From the NCBI GenBank assembly GCA_035292585.1, contig DATDPU010000128.1:1-64000 (forward strand): a stretch of DNA of 64,000 nucleotides, in the 5' to 3' direction. Shown here piece by piece: positions 34,385 to 43,660 of the stretch. Origin of the DNA: DASSFZ01 sp035292585. Lineage in GTDB: Bacteria; Chloroflexota; Anaerolineae; Fen-1058. The notes beneath the pieces are model-generated. The model searched no databases, had not been told where the DNA came from, and was given only the letters and a program-made list of their open reading frames with translations. The stretch's first letter is position 1, and each line of letters opens with the position of its first letter. Position numbers and translations under genes: made by a program.

Positions 34385-34655
34385 TATACTGCGCGCGGTT
34401 ACAAGTTGCGCTTTTTGCTGCTCCAAGCCCGCGTCCGCGCGGGCGTCTATCCTGATCGACCGCGGGGACGCGGTCGGTGAGCACAACCGCAGATTGTTCC
34501 CGCGCCGGGTATACAATGCGCCGGAGCATAGCGCCAGATCGAGGGTGGCTGCGTGAACAATCAGCGGACTATGTGACTGATGATGAAGGGCTGGCAGCAG
34601 TTTAAGATGTAGCCATCGTCCTTCGTCTTTGGTCTTCCGTCTCTTGGCGGCAAGT
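34385..34655. other. Gene-free stretch between MITE and thiF
   Basis: It contains an F4 right half (34617-34640) and a GC-rich stem near 34434-34470 (GTCCGCGCGGGC and GACCGCGGGGACGCGGTC). No open frame with a recognisable family. Confidence 0.4.
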
Positions 34656-35474
34656 ATGTTCGGTTTCACCGAAGACCAAATCAAGCGTTACGCCCGCCAC
34701 ATCGTGTTGCCGGGCGTCGGCGGCAAAGGGCAACGACGCTTGCTGCAGGCGAAGGTTTTGGTCATTGGCGCAGGCGGGCTGGGATCGCCGGCCGCGTTGT
34801 ATCTGGCCGCAGCGGGTGTGGGTACGATCGGGATTGTCGATAGCGATGCGGTTGACGTATCGAATCTACAGCGTCAGGTGTTATTTAAGCCTGCCGACAC
34901 AGGTCGCAGCAAAGTCGAAGCAGCGGCGGGGGTGCTGCGGGCGCTCAATCCCGATGTGACGGTGATGCCCTGCGCTGAACGCCTGACCTCGGCCAACGCG
35001 CGTGCGATCTTGTCCGATTACGATGTGGTGATCGATGGCAGCGACAACTTCCCCACCCGTTATCTCGTGAACGACGTGTGCGTGATGTCCGAGATACCCT
35101 TCGTCTGGGGCGCAGCGAATCAGTTCGACGGGCAGCTATCGGTGGTCAAGCCACGCCGGTCGGCGTGCTATCGCTGCCTGTTCCCTGCGCCGCCTCCGCC
35201 GGGCAGCGTGCCCGACTGCATCGAAGCGGGCGTGATCGGCGCGTTAACCGGAACGATCGGCTCGTGGCTAGCTTTGGAGGCGATCAAGCTGGTGCTGGGT
35301 CTCGGCGAGGTGCTGGCCGATCGGCTGACGATTTTTGAGGGATTGTCCGGCGCGGTGACGCCGGTGCAAGTTGCGCGCCGAACCGATTGCGCCGTGTGCG
35401 GCGATGCGCCGAGCGTCACCGAGTTGATCGATTACGAGCTGTTCTGCGGGCGGCAAACTACATCTGCGAGGTAA
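34656..35474 (+). CDS. ThiF/MoeB/HesA-type E1-like adenylyltransferase
   Basis: 272 residues. The nucleotide-binding motif is GAGGLGSPAALYLAAAGVG, with the catalytic Arg in NLQRQVLF and Asp in DGSDNFPTRYLVND. Two CxxC pairs (CYRC and CAVC) bind zinc. It activates the C-terminus of a ubiquitin-like sulfur carrier with ATP (ThiS, MoaD or CysO). No rhodanese domain is fused, unlike MoeZ. Start ATG at 34656; the frame opens earlier only in repeat sequence. It is followed by plsY after five bases. Confidence 0.88.
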   Translation: MFGFTEDQIKRYARHIVLPGVGGKGQRRLLQAKVLVIGAGGLGSPAALYLAAAGVGTIGIVDSDAVDVSNLQRQVLFKPADTGRSKVEAAAGVLRALNPDVTVMPCAERLTSANARAILSDYDVVIDGSDNFPTRYLVNDVCVMSEIPFVWGAANQFDGQLSVVKPRRSACYRCLFPAPPPPGSVPDCIEAGVIGALTGTIGSWLALEAIKLVLGLGEVLADRLTIFEGLSGAVTPVQVARRTDCAVCGDAPSVTELIDYELFCGRQTTSAR

Positions 35475-35479
35475 CTGAC

Positions 35480-36241
35480 ATGCGAGGACGGATCTACCGT
35501 TCTGGAGTGGCCCTATCGCTGATCGCTTCAGTTGCGGTCCTCACGCTCCTCTTGGCGGAGCAAACGGGTGTGCAGAGGCTGCTCACGGCGTTGGGGCAGG
35601 TGTGGCCGGATTGGGCGCAGCTGGCCGTTTCGGGCCTGGGCGGGTATCTGCTGGGATCGATCCCGTTTGGGTTTATCGTCGTGGGCATGCTGCGCGAGCG
35701 TGACATCACGACCGAAGGCAGCGGTCGCACGGGCGGGACGAATGCGTTGCGCGCCAGCGGATTCGGAGCGGCCGCGCTAACGGTCGTCGGCGATATCTGC
35801 AAAGGTTATGCTGCCGTGGTGCTCGCGCGAGCGCTGGTGTCCGGCTTCGTGTGGGCGCAGGTGCTGGCCGGCTGGGGCGCAGTGCTGGGCCACAACGCCT
35901 CGATCTATATCGGGTTCAAAGGGGGCGCCGGCAGCGGCCCGAATATGGGCGTGGCGGGCGCTTTCTGGCCGCCCTCGTTGATCTTCACGTTGCTGAGTCT
36001 GCCCTTTTCTTACTTCGTGATCGGTTACGCTTCACTCGGCTCGATCTTCATCGCAGCCGTCATCGTCGCCATTTTTGCGCTGCGCGCAGTCTTGGGGCAA
36101 GGGCCGGTCGAGTACATCTGGTATGGCGTCGGCGCGGCGCTACTGATCGTTTACGCGCTCAGGCCGAACATCGATCGGTTGATCAAAGGGACCGAGAAGC
36201 GCGTTGAACTATCAACTCGACAAGGCAATAAGGTGCGATAA
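35480..36241 (+). CDS. plsY: PlsY-like glycerol-3-phosphate acyltransferase
   Basis: 253 residues, longer than the ~200 of typical PlsY because of an extra N-terminal membrane helix. Motif 1 region LLGSIPFGFIVVG, motif 2 GSGRTGGTNALR and motif 3 GHNASIYIGFKGGAGS agree with acyl-phosphate:glycerol-3-phosphate acyltransferases (membrane phospholipid synthesis). The motifs are slightly off consensus (GSGNxGxTN, GGKG), so a diverged paralogue is possible. ATG at 35480, close behind thiF. Confidence 0.8.
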   Translation: MRGRIYRSGVALSLIASVAVLTLLLAEQTGVQRLLTALGQVWPDWAQLAVSGLGGYLLGSIPFGFIVVGMLRERDITTEGSGRTGGTNALRASGFGAAALTVVGDICKGYAAVVLARALVSGFVWAQVLAGWGAVLGHNASIYIGFKGGAGSGPNMGVAGAFWPPSLIFTLLSLPFSYFVIGYASLGSIFIAAVIVAIFALRAVLGQGPVEYIWYGVGAALLIVYALRPNIDRLIKGTEKRVELSTRQGNKVR

Positions 36242-36286
36242 GGGTAGTGGGCGAACTGACAAGACCCATCCCGTCTACCGATTCTA

Positions 36287-36306
36287 GCGGGAAACACGAT
36301 TCCCGC
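36287..36306. terminator. Short hairpin between convergent plsY and cyclodeaminase genes
   Basis: GCGGGAA and TTCCCGC with loop ACACGA. No T-run follows. Confidence 0.45.
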
Positions 36307-36340
36307 CGAAGTGGGGCGAACCATTTACCTGCGGGGTGAG

Positions 36341-37327
36341 TCACAAATTGACGCTGACGCCGATCTTCTTGTGTAGAGCAGCGGTCAGCGCCTGTTGTGC
36401 GGCGGCAATGTCTTGAGCCGCCAGCCCGACCGATTTGAAGAACGTGATTTGTTCAGGATGCGTGCGGCCAGGCCGCACGCCGTTGACCACTTCTCCCAGC
36501 TCGATCAATTGGCTTTCTTGCAGCGCGCCGTTTGCGATGCAGGCGATCACCTCACCGGCCTCGGCCAGCGCCGCCTGGCGTTGATCGACGATCACCCGCG
36601 ACTGTTTCACCAATTCCGGGTCGACTTCGCGCATGTCGGGAGTGTACGACCCGATGCCGTTGATGTGCGTGCCGGGGCGAACGTCGGCCGGCCCGATCAC
36701 GGGCGTGGCTGACGAAGTTGCGGTGCAGATGATGTCGGCTTCTCGTATCGCTTCACGTGCGGAAGCGACCACGTCAATCGCCGCAGGGGCGCCGTTGCGT
36801 CCGGCCAGCTCTTGCGCGAACCGCTCGGCGTGCGCACGGTGGGGTGAGTACACTCGCACGCACTCGATGCGCCGCACACAGCATACCGCTTCGAGCTGAG
36901 TGCGCGCCTGCGCGCCGGAGCCGATCAGGGCCAATGTCGCGGCATCAGGACGGGACAGCAAATCGGTGGCTAAGCCGCTCGCCGCGCCGGTGCGGATCGC
37001 CGTCAAGGCGGTCCCTTCAAGCAACGCTTCGGGCTGCCCGGTGGCGGCGTTGATCAAGACCACCAGCGCGTGGATCGCCGGCAATTCCAGATCGGGGTTG
37101 TTGGGGAACGCCGACAAGATTTTCGCGCCGAGCCGGTTGCCGATGTGCAAGTACGCCGGCATCACCAGCACCCTCCCAGCATGTTTAGGAATCTGTAGCA
37201 TAGTGCGAAGCGGCATATCGGCTTCGCCAGCGGAAAGCAGGCTGAACGCCTTGCGCATGGCGTCGATCGCGGCGGGCATCGGCAGTGCGGCGCGCACGTC
37301 GGCGGCGGTGAGGATATGAAAGGACAT
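36341..37327 (-). CDS. Ornithine cyclodeaminase/mu-crystallin family protein
   Basis: 328 residues from the ATG at 37327. The Rossmann region shows LIGSGAQARTQLEAV, and RTGAASGLATDLLSR lies ahead of it; both are conserved in ornithine cyclodeaminases and related NAD(P)-dependent ketimine reductases. Substrate (ornithine, alanine or another imino acid) cannot be told. An F-type repeat gap of 256 bases separates it from the restriction gene upstream, in which I see no gene. Confidence 0.86.
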   Translation of the reverse strand: MSFHILTAADVRAALPMPAAIDAMRKAFSLLSAGEADMPLRTMLQIPKHAGRVLVMPAYLHIGNRLGAKILSAFPNNPDLELPAIHALVVLINAATGQPEALLEGTALTAIRTGAASGLATDLLSRPDAATLALIGSGAQARTQLEAVCCVRRIECVRVYSPHRAHAERFAQELAGRNGAPAAIDVVASAREAIREADIICTATSSATPVIGPADVRPGTHINGIGSYTPDMREVDPELVKQSRVIVDQRQAALAEAGEVIACIANGALQESQLIELGEVVNGVRPGRTHPEQITFFKSVGLAAQDIAAAQQALTAALHKKIGVSVNL

Positions 37328-37583
37328 GGTATTCACCTCGGCAACGGATTGCCTGCGGCGCAACGAACCTCTAAGTTGATTCCGAAACCCCGTCCTGGTC
37401 GTCCACGCAAAGTGACCTCTGCTTAACGCTCACGACTGAAGTGGTGACTACAGCTGATACAACTCCTCATACTTTCTTCATGCGTCACGGTTGACCATCG
37501 CCGGGGGTGCTCCAACACCGCCCGGCGATTATTTTACCACAGTTAGCTCAACTGTTCTAAAGGCAAGTTTCAGCGAACAGACG

Positions 37584-40157
37584 TTATACCATCGGGGTCT
37601 GTGCGAACACCAACAGGTCTGCAAACGCATCCGGCTGTAGCTTCTCAAATTCCTTCTGTGGCACTTTGATGTATTGCCAGTTCGCGCTGGTCAAGCGCGT
37701 AGCATTCTCAGCCCACAGCATCGCCGCCCGATCCTTGTTGGCTACGTCAACATCTTCGCGGCCTTTTGTCTCAACGAGATAATGCTTCCCCTCGGATAAC
37801 ACAGCTACAAAGTCGGGTTCGTAATAGCGCAGGTTGTTATTCGAGTCGGTGTACTCAATCGCAAAGCCGAATTGCTCCGGCAGCTTGGCGAATCGCTCAA
37901 CGTCGGGCGCGTCTTGGAGAAACTTGGCAAATGCTTTCTCAAACTCGTTGCCACATGGCACAAGGTTAAACACGGTCTTAGCTGCGGGTAGGGTGGGGCG
38001 GGAGTAGGGAAACGGCGGAGTTTCCGACAGCTTGCGGCCCGCGTTCAACAGCTGCGGTTCAAGCTCCTGCACAACCAGCGGGCGCAGTGCTTTGAGGAAC
38101 GTCTGCACCGTGACATACTGTGCAACGTTGGAGTTAATTGCTCTGAGGATAACCGGATCGACAAGGTCAACCGGCTCGCCAAACGCGCGGCTTTCGAGAA
38201 ACTCGCGGACTTTCGGCGCAAGCGCCGCAAACTGCGAGGGCAGTTTGACTTCCTGTGCAATGCGCTTGGCGTAGTAGCCGATGACTTCTTCGGCGGTCTG
38301 CGCTTCCGGCAGGGTATAGTCACGCTCGATCAACTTTTGCAGCGTGAGAATATCATAGCCCTCATAGCGAAAGGTCTTAGCGGTTGCATCGCTTTCTTTG
38401 CGCGGCAGGACAGGGCAAGACATTGCGGCGACGTCTAGCCCGGCGATTTCTTCGGCCAGCGTTCGCTTGCGGCTCAAGATCGGGCTGAGGCTCGGCAAGG
38501 TGATGTCTTTGTCCAGCTTGGCCGGGTCGGGCGCAATCGTGACAATCGTCAGCTTGTCTTTGCCAACCTGGAAGGTTTCAAGCGCGATGTCCTCATCCTT
38601 TTCCAGTTGATCGACAAACTCGATAAAGGCTTTGTTGCCGATGACATCGACCCGTTCAACGTAATCCGTCGCCACCTCACGAAACATCCGGCGCAAGCCG
38701 CGTCCGATGGTTTGTTCCGGTAGGATGTTCGCTTTCGCTGTATAAGGCCGCAGCCCCACGACAACCGTTACGTTTTGCACGTCCCACCCTTCACGCAGCA
38801 TCAACACGCTGATAATCGCGTTAATCGGGCTGTCGGGGTCATCGACTTCGCGCGATGCCTTGCGCGCCTTGTCTAAGTCCTTCTTGGAGACTTCGCCGGA
38901 TCGGTCGGTGTGGATAATCAGCAGCTTGTTACCACTGAACTCAGTGGGGTATTTGCGCTGCAAATAGTCGCCTACGTCGTCGGCAGCATCGGTATCATTC
39001 ATCATGACGAATAACACCGGCTTTTTGTTGAGCGGCGTAAGCTGCTCGCGGTATTCGCGCCAACGTTCAACGCCCGCCGTCAGGTAAGCTTTGTAGCGCG
39101 TGCTGGCAATATCCGATTTCGCCTCTTGTATGCCCGTCGCAATGCCCTTGACCGGATGCTTGACGATCCCATCGATAATGGCTTGTTTCAGCGGGTAATC
39201 ATAGACCGTCCAGGTGAACAGCGCCCCCTTGCTGTATCGCGGCGTCGCCGTGAAATCGAGTTGAGCAATCAACCCTGGCGAAGGATTCAAAGCCTTCGCC
39301 AGGTTGCGGATGCACCTATTCCATTCGCTCTCTTCGTCGTGGGTGTGATGGGCTTCATCGTTGAGAATCATCACCGGCTCACGCCGCGCGATGATACGCT
39401 TGTCGAAGTCCTCAACCGCCATTTGCTGCGCGGGCGGTTTGGGGCCTAACACGGCGGTCATGATATCGGGTTCGTCATCGTCGGCAGGTGGGCGCGTGTA
39501 AAACTGCTGCACGTTCGTCAGATATAGCGCCCCTTGCGAATGCGCCCGCTCGCCGTCGCCGCGCATGTAACAGTCAAAATCCCAATAGATGCGCAGCTCA
39601 GGCGGGATGATCGGGTCAGTGCGGAATATCCGCCCGTTGGCGAAGTCGAATTGCAACCGCTCAAACACGATGACGTTCGGCGCAAGCAGCATAAAGGTTT
39701 TGGCGTAATCGTCGCGGCCCTCCGCTGTGGCATTGAAGTATTGCCACGCCATCGCCAGTGACAGGATTTTAGTCTTGCCGCTGCCCGTCGCCATTTTGAT
39801 ACAGTAACGGGCGAAGTCATCGTATTGCAGCAAGCGCAAGTTGCTGTTAGCCCCCGCGAATCGCTCGATCAAATCCTTGTGACGGCGCACCTGCGCGACT
39901 TCGTACAGGTAAACCAGCGTCTCTATCGCGCGCTGTTGCGAGTCGTGGTACACAAACGGGCGGCCACTATGCGGCAGGCGATGGTCGGTCTTAAACCAGT
40001 AATTGAGCAACAGCCGCGTGGTATCTGTTGCGCCCTTGTAGTTGTTGGCCCGCCAGTCATCGACCGCCTTACGCACCGCCGGTACACACGGCGCGGTTTT
40101 GACGCGCGGCTCTAACAGGCTCAGCTGGGCATCGGGCGGCTTGGCGCGACGCGGCAT
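37584..40157 (-). CDS. res: Type III restriction endonuclease, Res subunit
   Basis: 857 residues. Helicase motif I is MATGSGKTKILSLA, motif II is NDEAHHTHDE (DEAH-like), motif VI appears as EQTIGRGLRRM, and the C-terminal PD-(D/E)XK nuclease reads YEPDFVAVL ... YLVETKGRED. It cuts DNA when two unmethylated sites are found, in complex with Mod. It starts two bases after the mod stop, so the two are an operon. Confidence 0.93.
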   Translation of the reverse strand: MPRRAKPPDAQLSLLEPRVKTAPCVPAVRKAVDDWRANNYKGATDTTRLLLNYWFKTDHRLPHSGRPFVYHDSQQRAIETLVYLYEVAQVRRHKDLIERFAGANSNLRLLQYDDFARYCIKMATGSGKTKILSLAMAWQYFNATAEGRDDYAKTFMLLAPNVIVFERLQFDFANGRIFRTDPIIPPELRIYWDFDCYMRGDGERAHSQGALYLTNVQQFYTRPPADDDEPDIMTAVLGPKPPAQQMAVEDFDKRIIARREPVMILNDEAHHTHDEESEWNRCIRNLAKALNPSPGLIAQLDFTATPRYSKGALFTWTVYDYPLKQAIIDGIVKHPVKGIATGIQEAKSDIASTRYKAYLTAGVERWREYREQLTPLNKKPVLFVMMNDTDAADDVGDYLQRKYPTEFSGNKLLIIHTDRSGEVSKKDLDKARKASREVDDPDSPINAIISVLMLREGWDVQNVTVVVGLRPYTAKANILPEQTIGRGLRRMFREVATDYVERVDVIGNKAFIEFVDQLEKDEDIALETFQVGKDKLTIVTIAPDPAKLDKDITLPSLSPILSRKRTLAEEIAGLDVAAMSCPVLPRKESDATAKTFRYEGYDILTLQKLIERDYTLPEAQTAEEVIGYYAKRIAQEVKLPSQFAALAPKVREFLESRAFGEPVDLVDPVILRAINSNVAQYVTVQTFLKALRPLVVQELEPQLLNAGRKLSETPPFPYSRPTLPAAKTVFNLVPCGNEFEKAFAKFLQDAPDVERFAKLPEQFGFAIEYTDSNNNLRYYEPDFVAVLSEGKHYLVETKGREDVDVANKDRAAMLWAENATRLTSANWQYIKVPQKEFEKLQPDAFADLLVFAQTPMV

Positions 40158-40159
40158 GG

Positions 40160-42151
40160 TTACTTGACCTCAACTTTCAGCATCTTCGTCGTATCGTTGC
40201 CTAGAATGTCGATCACCTTGACCATAATCCGATACTCACCCGGCGCTTCATAGCTGTGCGTCACGCTCTTTTGCAATTCGGGACTCTTGCGCGTGCGGTA
40301 GGTCTGCCACTCGTTGTGGAAGGTGTCGCCCTTGTTATCCCAATCGACCGCCCAATAGTCGATCCACTGCGACCAGTGCTTGATCGCTTTCTGGATATCC
40401 TGCGGCACGTCATCCGGTGGGATGACGAAATCGGCCAGCGTCAGCGTCACGTCGCGCTTGCTCTTTTTGACATCGACCGACAGCGCGGCCAGTTCAAAGA
40501 AACGGATGTCGCCCTGCTCGACGGCTTTCTTGTCCATCACGTCGCGCGGAATGCGGAAGAAACGCGCGTTGACGTTGGCCTGCGCCGCCTGCTGGCGCGC
40601 GACCTCGTTGATCTCGAAAGCGAAGTCCCAGCCCAGGATGTCTACACCGTTCGTCGCGGGCGAGTCTTTACCCTTGCCGATGGACTTCTTGAATTCCGTC
40701 ACGATGTTCGTCACGTCGCCGACGGACACCGGCGCATCGACCGCGCCGACGTGTACCATCCGTCCGCGATTGACGCCATGCAGCCACACGTAGCCGCTGA
40801 TCGGGCGGGCGTGATAGAGTTGGAGAATAAACTCAACATACGCCCGCTGCGGATTATCGACTGCTGACGGCTGACCGCTGAATGCTTCCTTTTGCCACGC
40901 CTGCCGCTCGTACTTCCCAAGATTCTGCACGACAAACGGGCGCACGTTTTCAATGGACAGCAGCCGCTTGCGCGTGGTGTGAATGGCGAAGCGGCCCAGG
41001 TCGCACGCGATCCAACGCCGATTGAGTTTCTCCGCGACGGTCGGCGTCGTGCCACTACCACAGAAACAATCGAGCACCAGATCGTTTTCGTTGGATGAAG
41101 CTTTGATGATGCGTTCGAGCAAGGCTTCGGGCTTTTGGGTTGAATAGTTAATCCGTTCATCCTGGTTTGTCGAGTATCCACGCAATTGACTAATGTCATC
41201 CCACCAATCGGTTACTTGTCTACCACGACTCTCGTCAAGGTATTGTTTCACCTTCAGAGTCGGCTGCGTTTTTCCCACGATGACTAACAATCCCTTACGA
41301 TCATATTCTTCCATTCGTTCGCGAGAAATCCGCCAACCGTTAGGCGGCGGCTTAATTCCTTTATATTCGTAAGTCAGATTTGGACGGGGATGCGGACTGA
41401 CCAGATTACCCAGGTTATAATGACGACCAGTTTCAGGCTCTTTGTGTCTGTACCAAGAATCGACGGTCTTTTGGCTTAATGGAACATATTGCGGTATGAA
41501 GATTGGGCGATCAGTCTTGGAATAGAACAGAATGGTATCATGCACCGCGCCGTAAGTGTGGGCATCATTGTGACTATCTGCGCGCTTCCAAACCACCTCA
41601 CTGTGAAAGCAATCCGTTCCAAAGATTTCATCCATAAGCGCTTTTGCATAATGCACTACATGCCAGTCGAGATGCACATAGATGCTTCCATCGTCAGCGA
41701 GTAACTCGCGCAACATCACAACTGTCTCATAAAACCACTGCAAGTATGAATCCATCCCGCGTCCCCACGTATCGCGGTAGGCTTTCTGCTCAATCACGCT
41801 CGGCTCTTTCAGAAAACTTGTCGTCTCGTCATCGTCGGTGTCGGGGTCGTCGGGGATCGTCGCCGTGAAAGAGAAATCCGCCCCCACGTTGAACGGCGGG
41901 TCGATGTAGATCAAATTCACCTTGCCGGCGAATTCGTCCAGCAGTGACGGCAGCACGTACTTCTTGTCGCCCCAGATCAGCCGGTTGCGCCAGTCGGAAT
42001 CACGGCCCGCGCTGAAAAGATCAAGCGTCCGCTGTCGCTGCTGGGCAGATTCGTTGACCGTCTCAATCGTTTGAAAGGGCAGCGTCACGCGCAAGGGCGC
42101 AACCCGCCGGCCCTGTTCATCGTATTTGCCTTCCCAAGTGAGTTCGGTCAT
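40160..42151 (-). CDS. mod: Type III DNA methyltransferase, Mod subunit
   Basis: 663-residue adenine methyltransferase of beta type: catalytic DPPF in LIYIDPPFNVGADF comes before the SAM motif LDCFCGSGTT. The target-recognition region lies between and after them. It sets the recognition site for Res. The C-terminus is a PKD-like strand segment (GEYRIMVKVIDILGNDTTK). ATG at 42151 with GAAGG upstream and a good promoter. No frameshift or simple repeat suggesting phase variation is seen. Confidence 0.92.
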   Translation of the reverse strand: MTELTWEGKYDEQGRRVAPLRVTLPFQTIETVNESAQQRQRTLDLFSAGRDSDWRNRLIWGDKKYVLPSLLDEFAGKVNLIYIDPPFNVGADFSFTATIPDDPDTDDDETTSFLKEPSVIEQKAYRDTWGRGMDSYLQWFYETVVMLRELLADDGSIYVHLDWHVVHYAKALMDEIFGTDCFHSEVVWKRADSHNDAHTYGAVHDTILFYSKTDRPIFIPQYVPLSQKTVDSWYRHKEPETGRHYNLGNLVSPHPRPNLTYEYKGIKPPPNGWRISRERMEEYDRKGLLVIVGKTQPTLKVKQYLDESRGRQVTDWWDDISQLRGYSTNQDERINYSTQKPEALLERIIKASSNENDLVLDCFCGSGTTPTVAEKLNRRWIACDLGRFAIHTTRKRLLSIENVRPFVVQNLGKYERQAWQKEAFSGQPSAVDNPQRAYVEFILQLYHARPISGYVWLHGVNRGRMVHVGAVDAPVSVGDVTNIVTEFKKSIGKGKDSPATNGVDILGWDFAFEINEVARQQAAQANVNARFFRIPRDVMDKKAVEQGDIRFFELAALSVDVKKSKRDVTLTLADFVIPPDDVPQDIQKAIKHWSQWIDYWAVDWDNKGDTFHNEWQTYRTRKSPELQKSVTHSYEAPGEYRIMVKVIDILGNDTTKMLKVEVK

Positions 42152-42180
42152 GGCTACCTTCGCAATCGATGGTAAGCCGC

Positions 42181-42209
42181 ATTATACGATCAGGAGTGGT
42201 GATGGGCAA
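42181..42209 (-). promoter_or_regulatory. Promoter of mod-res
   Basis: Minus strand: TTGCCC (42209-42204), 17-base spacer, TATAAT (42186-42181); start expected near 42174. Confidence 0.7.
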
Positions 42210-42279
42210 ACAGAGCCGATAGAGTAAGCCCTCGGTGCAAACCGGGCGGTCTCATACAGAAGGGCATCGTGTTCGATAA

Positions 42280-42325
42280 GAACGCCCGGTCGCCCGGTCT
42301 GTGCTGTTGACCGGGTGTTCTTTTT
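42280..42325 (+). terminator. Strong forward terminator with no forward gene before it
   Basis: GAACGCCCGGTC (42280-42291) pairs with GACCGGGTGTTC (42309-42320) over 12 bp with one G-U pair, followed by TTTTT (42321-42325). The nearest gene to its left is transcribed the other way. It may end an unannotated small RNA from about 42190-42320 or guard the toxin-antitoxin operon. Confidence 0.75.
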
Positions 42326-42389
42326 ATGCTACTGTTCACTTGTCAATGTGTAGAAAGCACTCCAATAAGCGACAGAATAGGGGGATGGG

Positions 42390-43103
42390 ATGATTGTCTA
42401 TCCGAGTGGTGAACTGCTTGCATCACTCAATGCTCCGGCATATTCGATAGCCGAAACCAGTCGCTTGATAGGAATTCCGAGCTGGAGCGTCAGTCGTTAC
42501 TTAAGGGGATATGAGTATAAGTATCGCACCAAAGAAGAAACGCGTGAAGGACAACAGCCGCCCGTTGTTAGCCAATCAGACGAGGGCGCTACGTATGCAT
42601 CGTTTTTAGACCTAGTGGATTTGTTATTTGTCAAAGAATTCCTCGGAAGGGGGTTTACGCTTCAGCATTTGCGCCTTGCCTTAATCGAAGCTAAAACATA
42701 CTTGGGAACCCCGCACTTTGCAAGAAGCGAGTTCTATACGAGTGGAGATCAAATCGTCCTAAAGCTCCCAAAACAGGGCTATATGATCGCCCTAATAACA
42801 GGCGGCCAAATTGCAATCCCTGAAATCATAGAAAAACTGAGCGACAAATTAGACTTTGAGACTATTACAGAATTTGGTCTTGTTCAAAGATGGTATCCCA
42901 AAGGGAAAAGCGGGATGATTGTTATTGATCCGCAAGTGTGCTTTGGACGTCCAACGTTAATAGGTCGAGGTACGGCTACAAGCAATATTTACGATCTATA
43001 CTTGGGCGAAAGCGAACAGGTTGAACCGGTAAGCAAGTGGTTTAATATTCCTGTTCCTGACATTAAGGCTGCGGTTCAATTTGAACACAGTCTATGGGGA
43101 TAA
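42390..43103 (+). CDS. DUF433-type antitoxin with N-terminal MerR/HTH-like region
   Basis: 237 residues. The C-terminal ~55 residues (IDPQVCFGRPTLIGRGTATSNIYDLYLGESEQVEPVSKWF) are a DUF433 domain, seen in many putative antitoxins. The N-terminal part (SIAETSRLIGIPSWSVSRYLRGYEYKYR) resembles a helix-turn-helix and may bind the operator. The gene is clearly less GC-rich than its surroundings. It overlaps the toxin gene by ten bases. GGGGGAT precedes the ATG. Confidence 0.8.
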   Translation: MIVYPSGELLASLNAPAYSIAETSRLIGIPSWSVSRYLRGYEYKYRTKEETREGQQPPVVSQSDEGATYASFLDLVDLLFVKEFLGRGFTLQHLRLALIEAKTYLGTPHFARSEFYTSGDQIVLKLPKQGYMIALITGGQIAIPEIIEKLSDKLDFETITEFGLVQRWYPKGKSGMIVIDPQVCFGRPTLIGRGTATSNIYDLYLGESEQVEPVSKWFNIPVPDIKAAVQFEHSLWG

Positions 43104-43495
43104 CGTTTTTTGTAGACGAAAACTATGGACGGGACTTAGTCCAAAGCTTACGCGGACTCGGTTGCACTAATGTTGAACATCTCCTCGAAACTTTCAAACC
43201 TGGCACTCCTGACGAAGAGTGGTTAGAGTATGTAGGCAAGCACGGATTTGCGCTGATCACGAAAGACAAGAATATCCGTAAGAACCCAAAAGAAAGGGCG
43301 GCCTTATTAAAGCACAAGATAGTGGCGTTTTATTTGGGTGGGGACAAGATGGGCGTTAGAGAAACCGGAAAGCAACTAATCAATGCTTGGGATAAGATGG
43401 AGGCGTGTGCCAAGCAGCGAAAGAAAGCAGGGGTTGCGGGCGCTTTCATCGTGCGGCCTGGCGGAGGAAAAATAGTCGAGATTCCGCTGACTTGA
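43094..43495 (+). CDS. PIN-like (DUF5615-type) toxin
   Basis: 133 residues. The opening FFVDENYGRDLVQSL has the conserved Asp-Glu of the DUF5615/PIN-like nucleases, and ALITKDKNIRKNP carries the second acidic site (D then N). Such proteins are presumed RNases silenced by the DUF433 partner encoded just upstream. Position next to a type III restriction system fits a small defence island. Assignment as a toxin rests on gene pairing and fold resemblance. Confidence 0.8.
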   Translation: MGITFFVDENYGRDLVQSLRGLGCTNVEHLLETFKPGTPDEEWLEYVGKHGFALITKDKNIRKNPKERAALLKHKIVAFYLGGDKMGVRETGKQLINAWDKMEACAKQRKKAGVAGAFIVRPGGGKIVEIPLT

Positions 43496-43582
43496 GAGGC
43501 TCGATAGACGCTGATGAACAGTGTCACGCGCAGGCGCAACCCGCTGGCTAAGGGTAGGGCAAACGCTGCGAGAAACACAAAG

Positions 43583-43602
43583 CGCCCGGCACTGGCCGGG
43601 CG
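43583..43602. terminator. Hairpin between convergent toxin and M32 peptidase genes
   Basis: CGCCCGGC and GCCGGGCG with loop ACTG. T-rich on both sides (TCTTACTGTT forward, TTTGTGTTT reverse), so it may work both ways. Confidence 0.7.
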
Positions 43603-43660
43603 TCTTACTGTTCATATCCTTTACAACTCTCGCACCTTAGGCAGCTCGCTCGGTTCGCTA

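Noticed and set aside
42210..42325. tRNA or known riboswitch before the toxin-antitoxin genes
   Set aside because: No cloverleaf with a T-loop and acceptor stem could be folded by eye; only the terminator is convincing.
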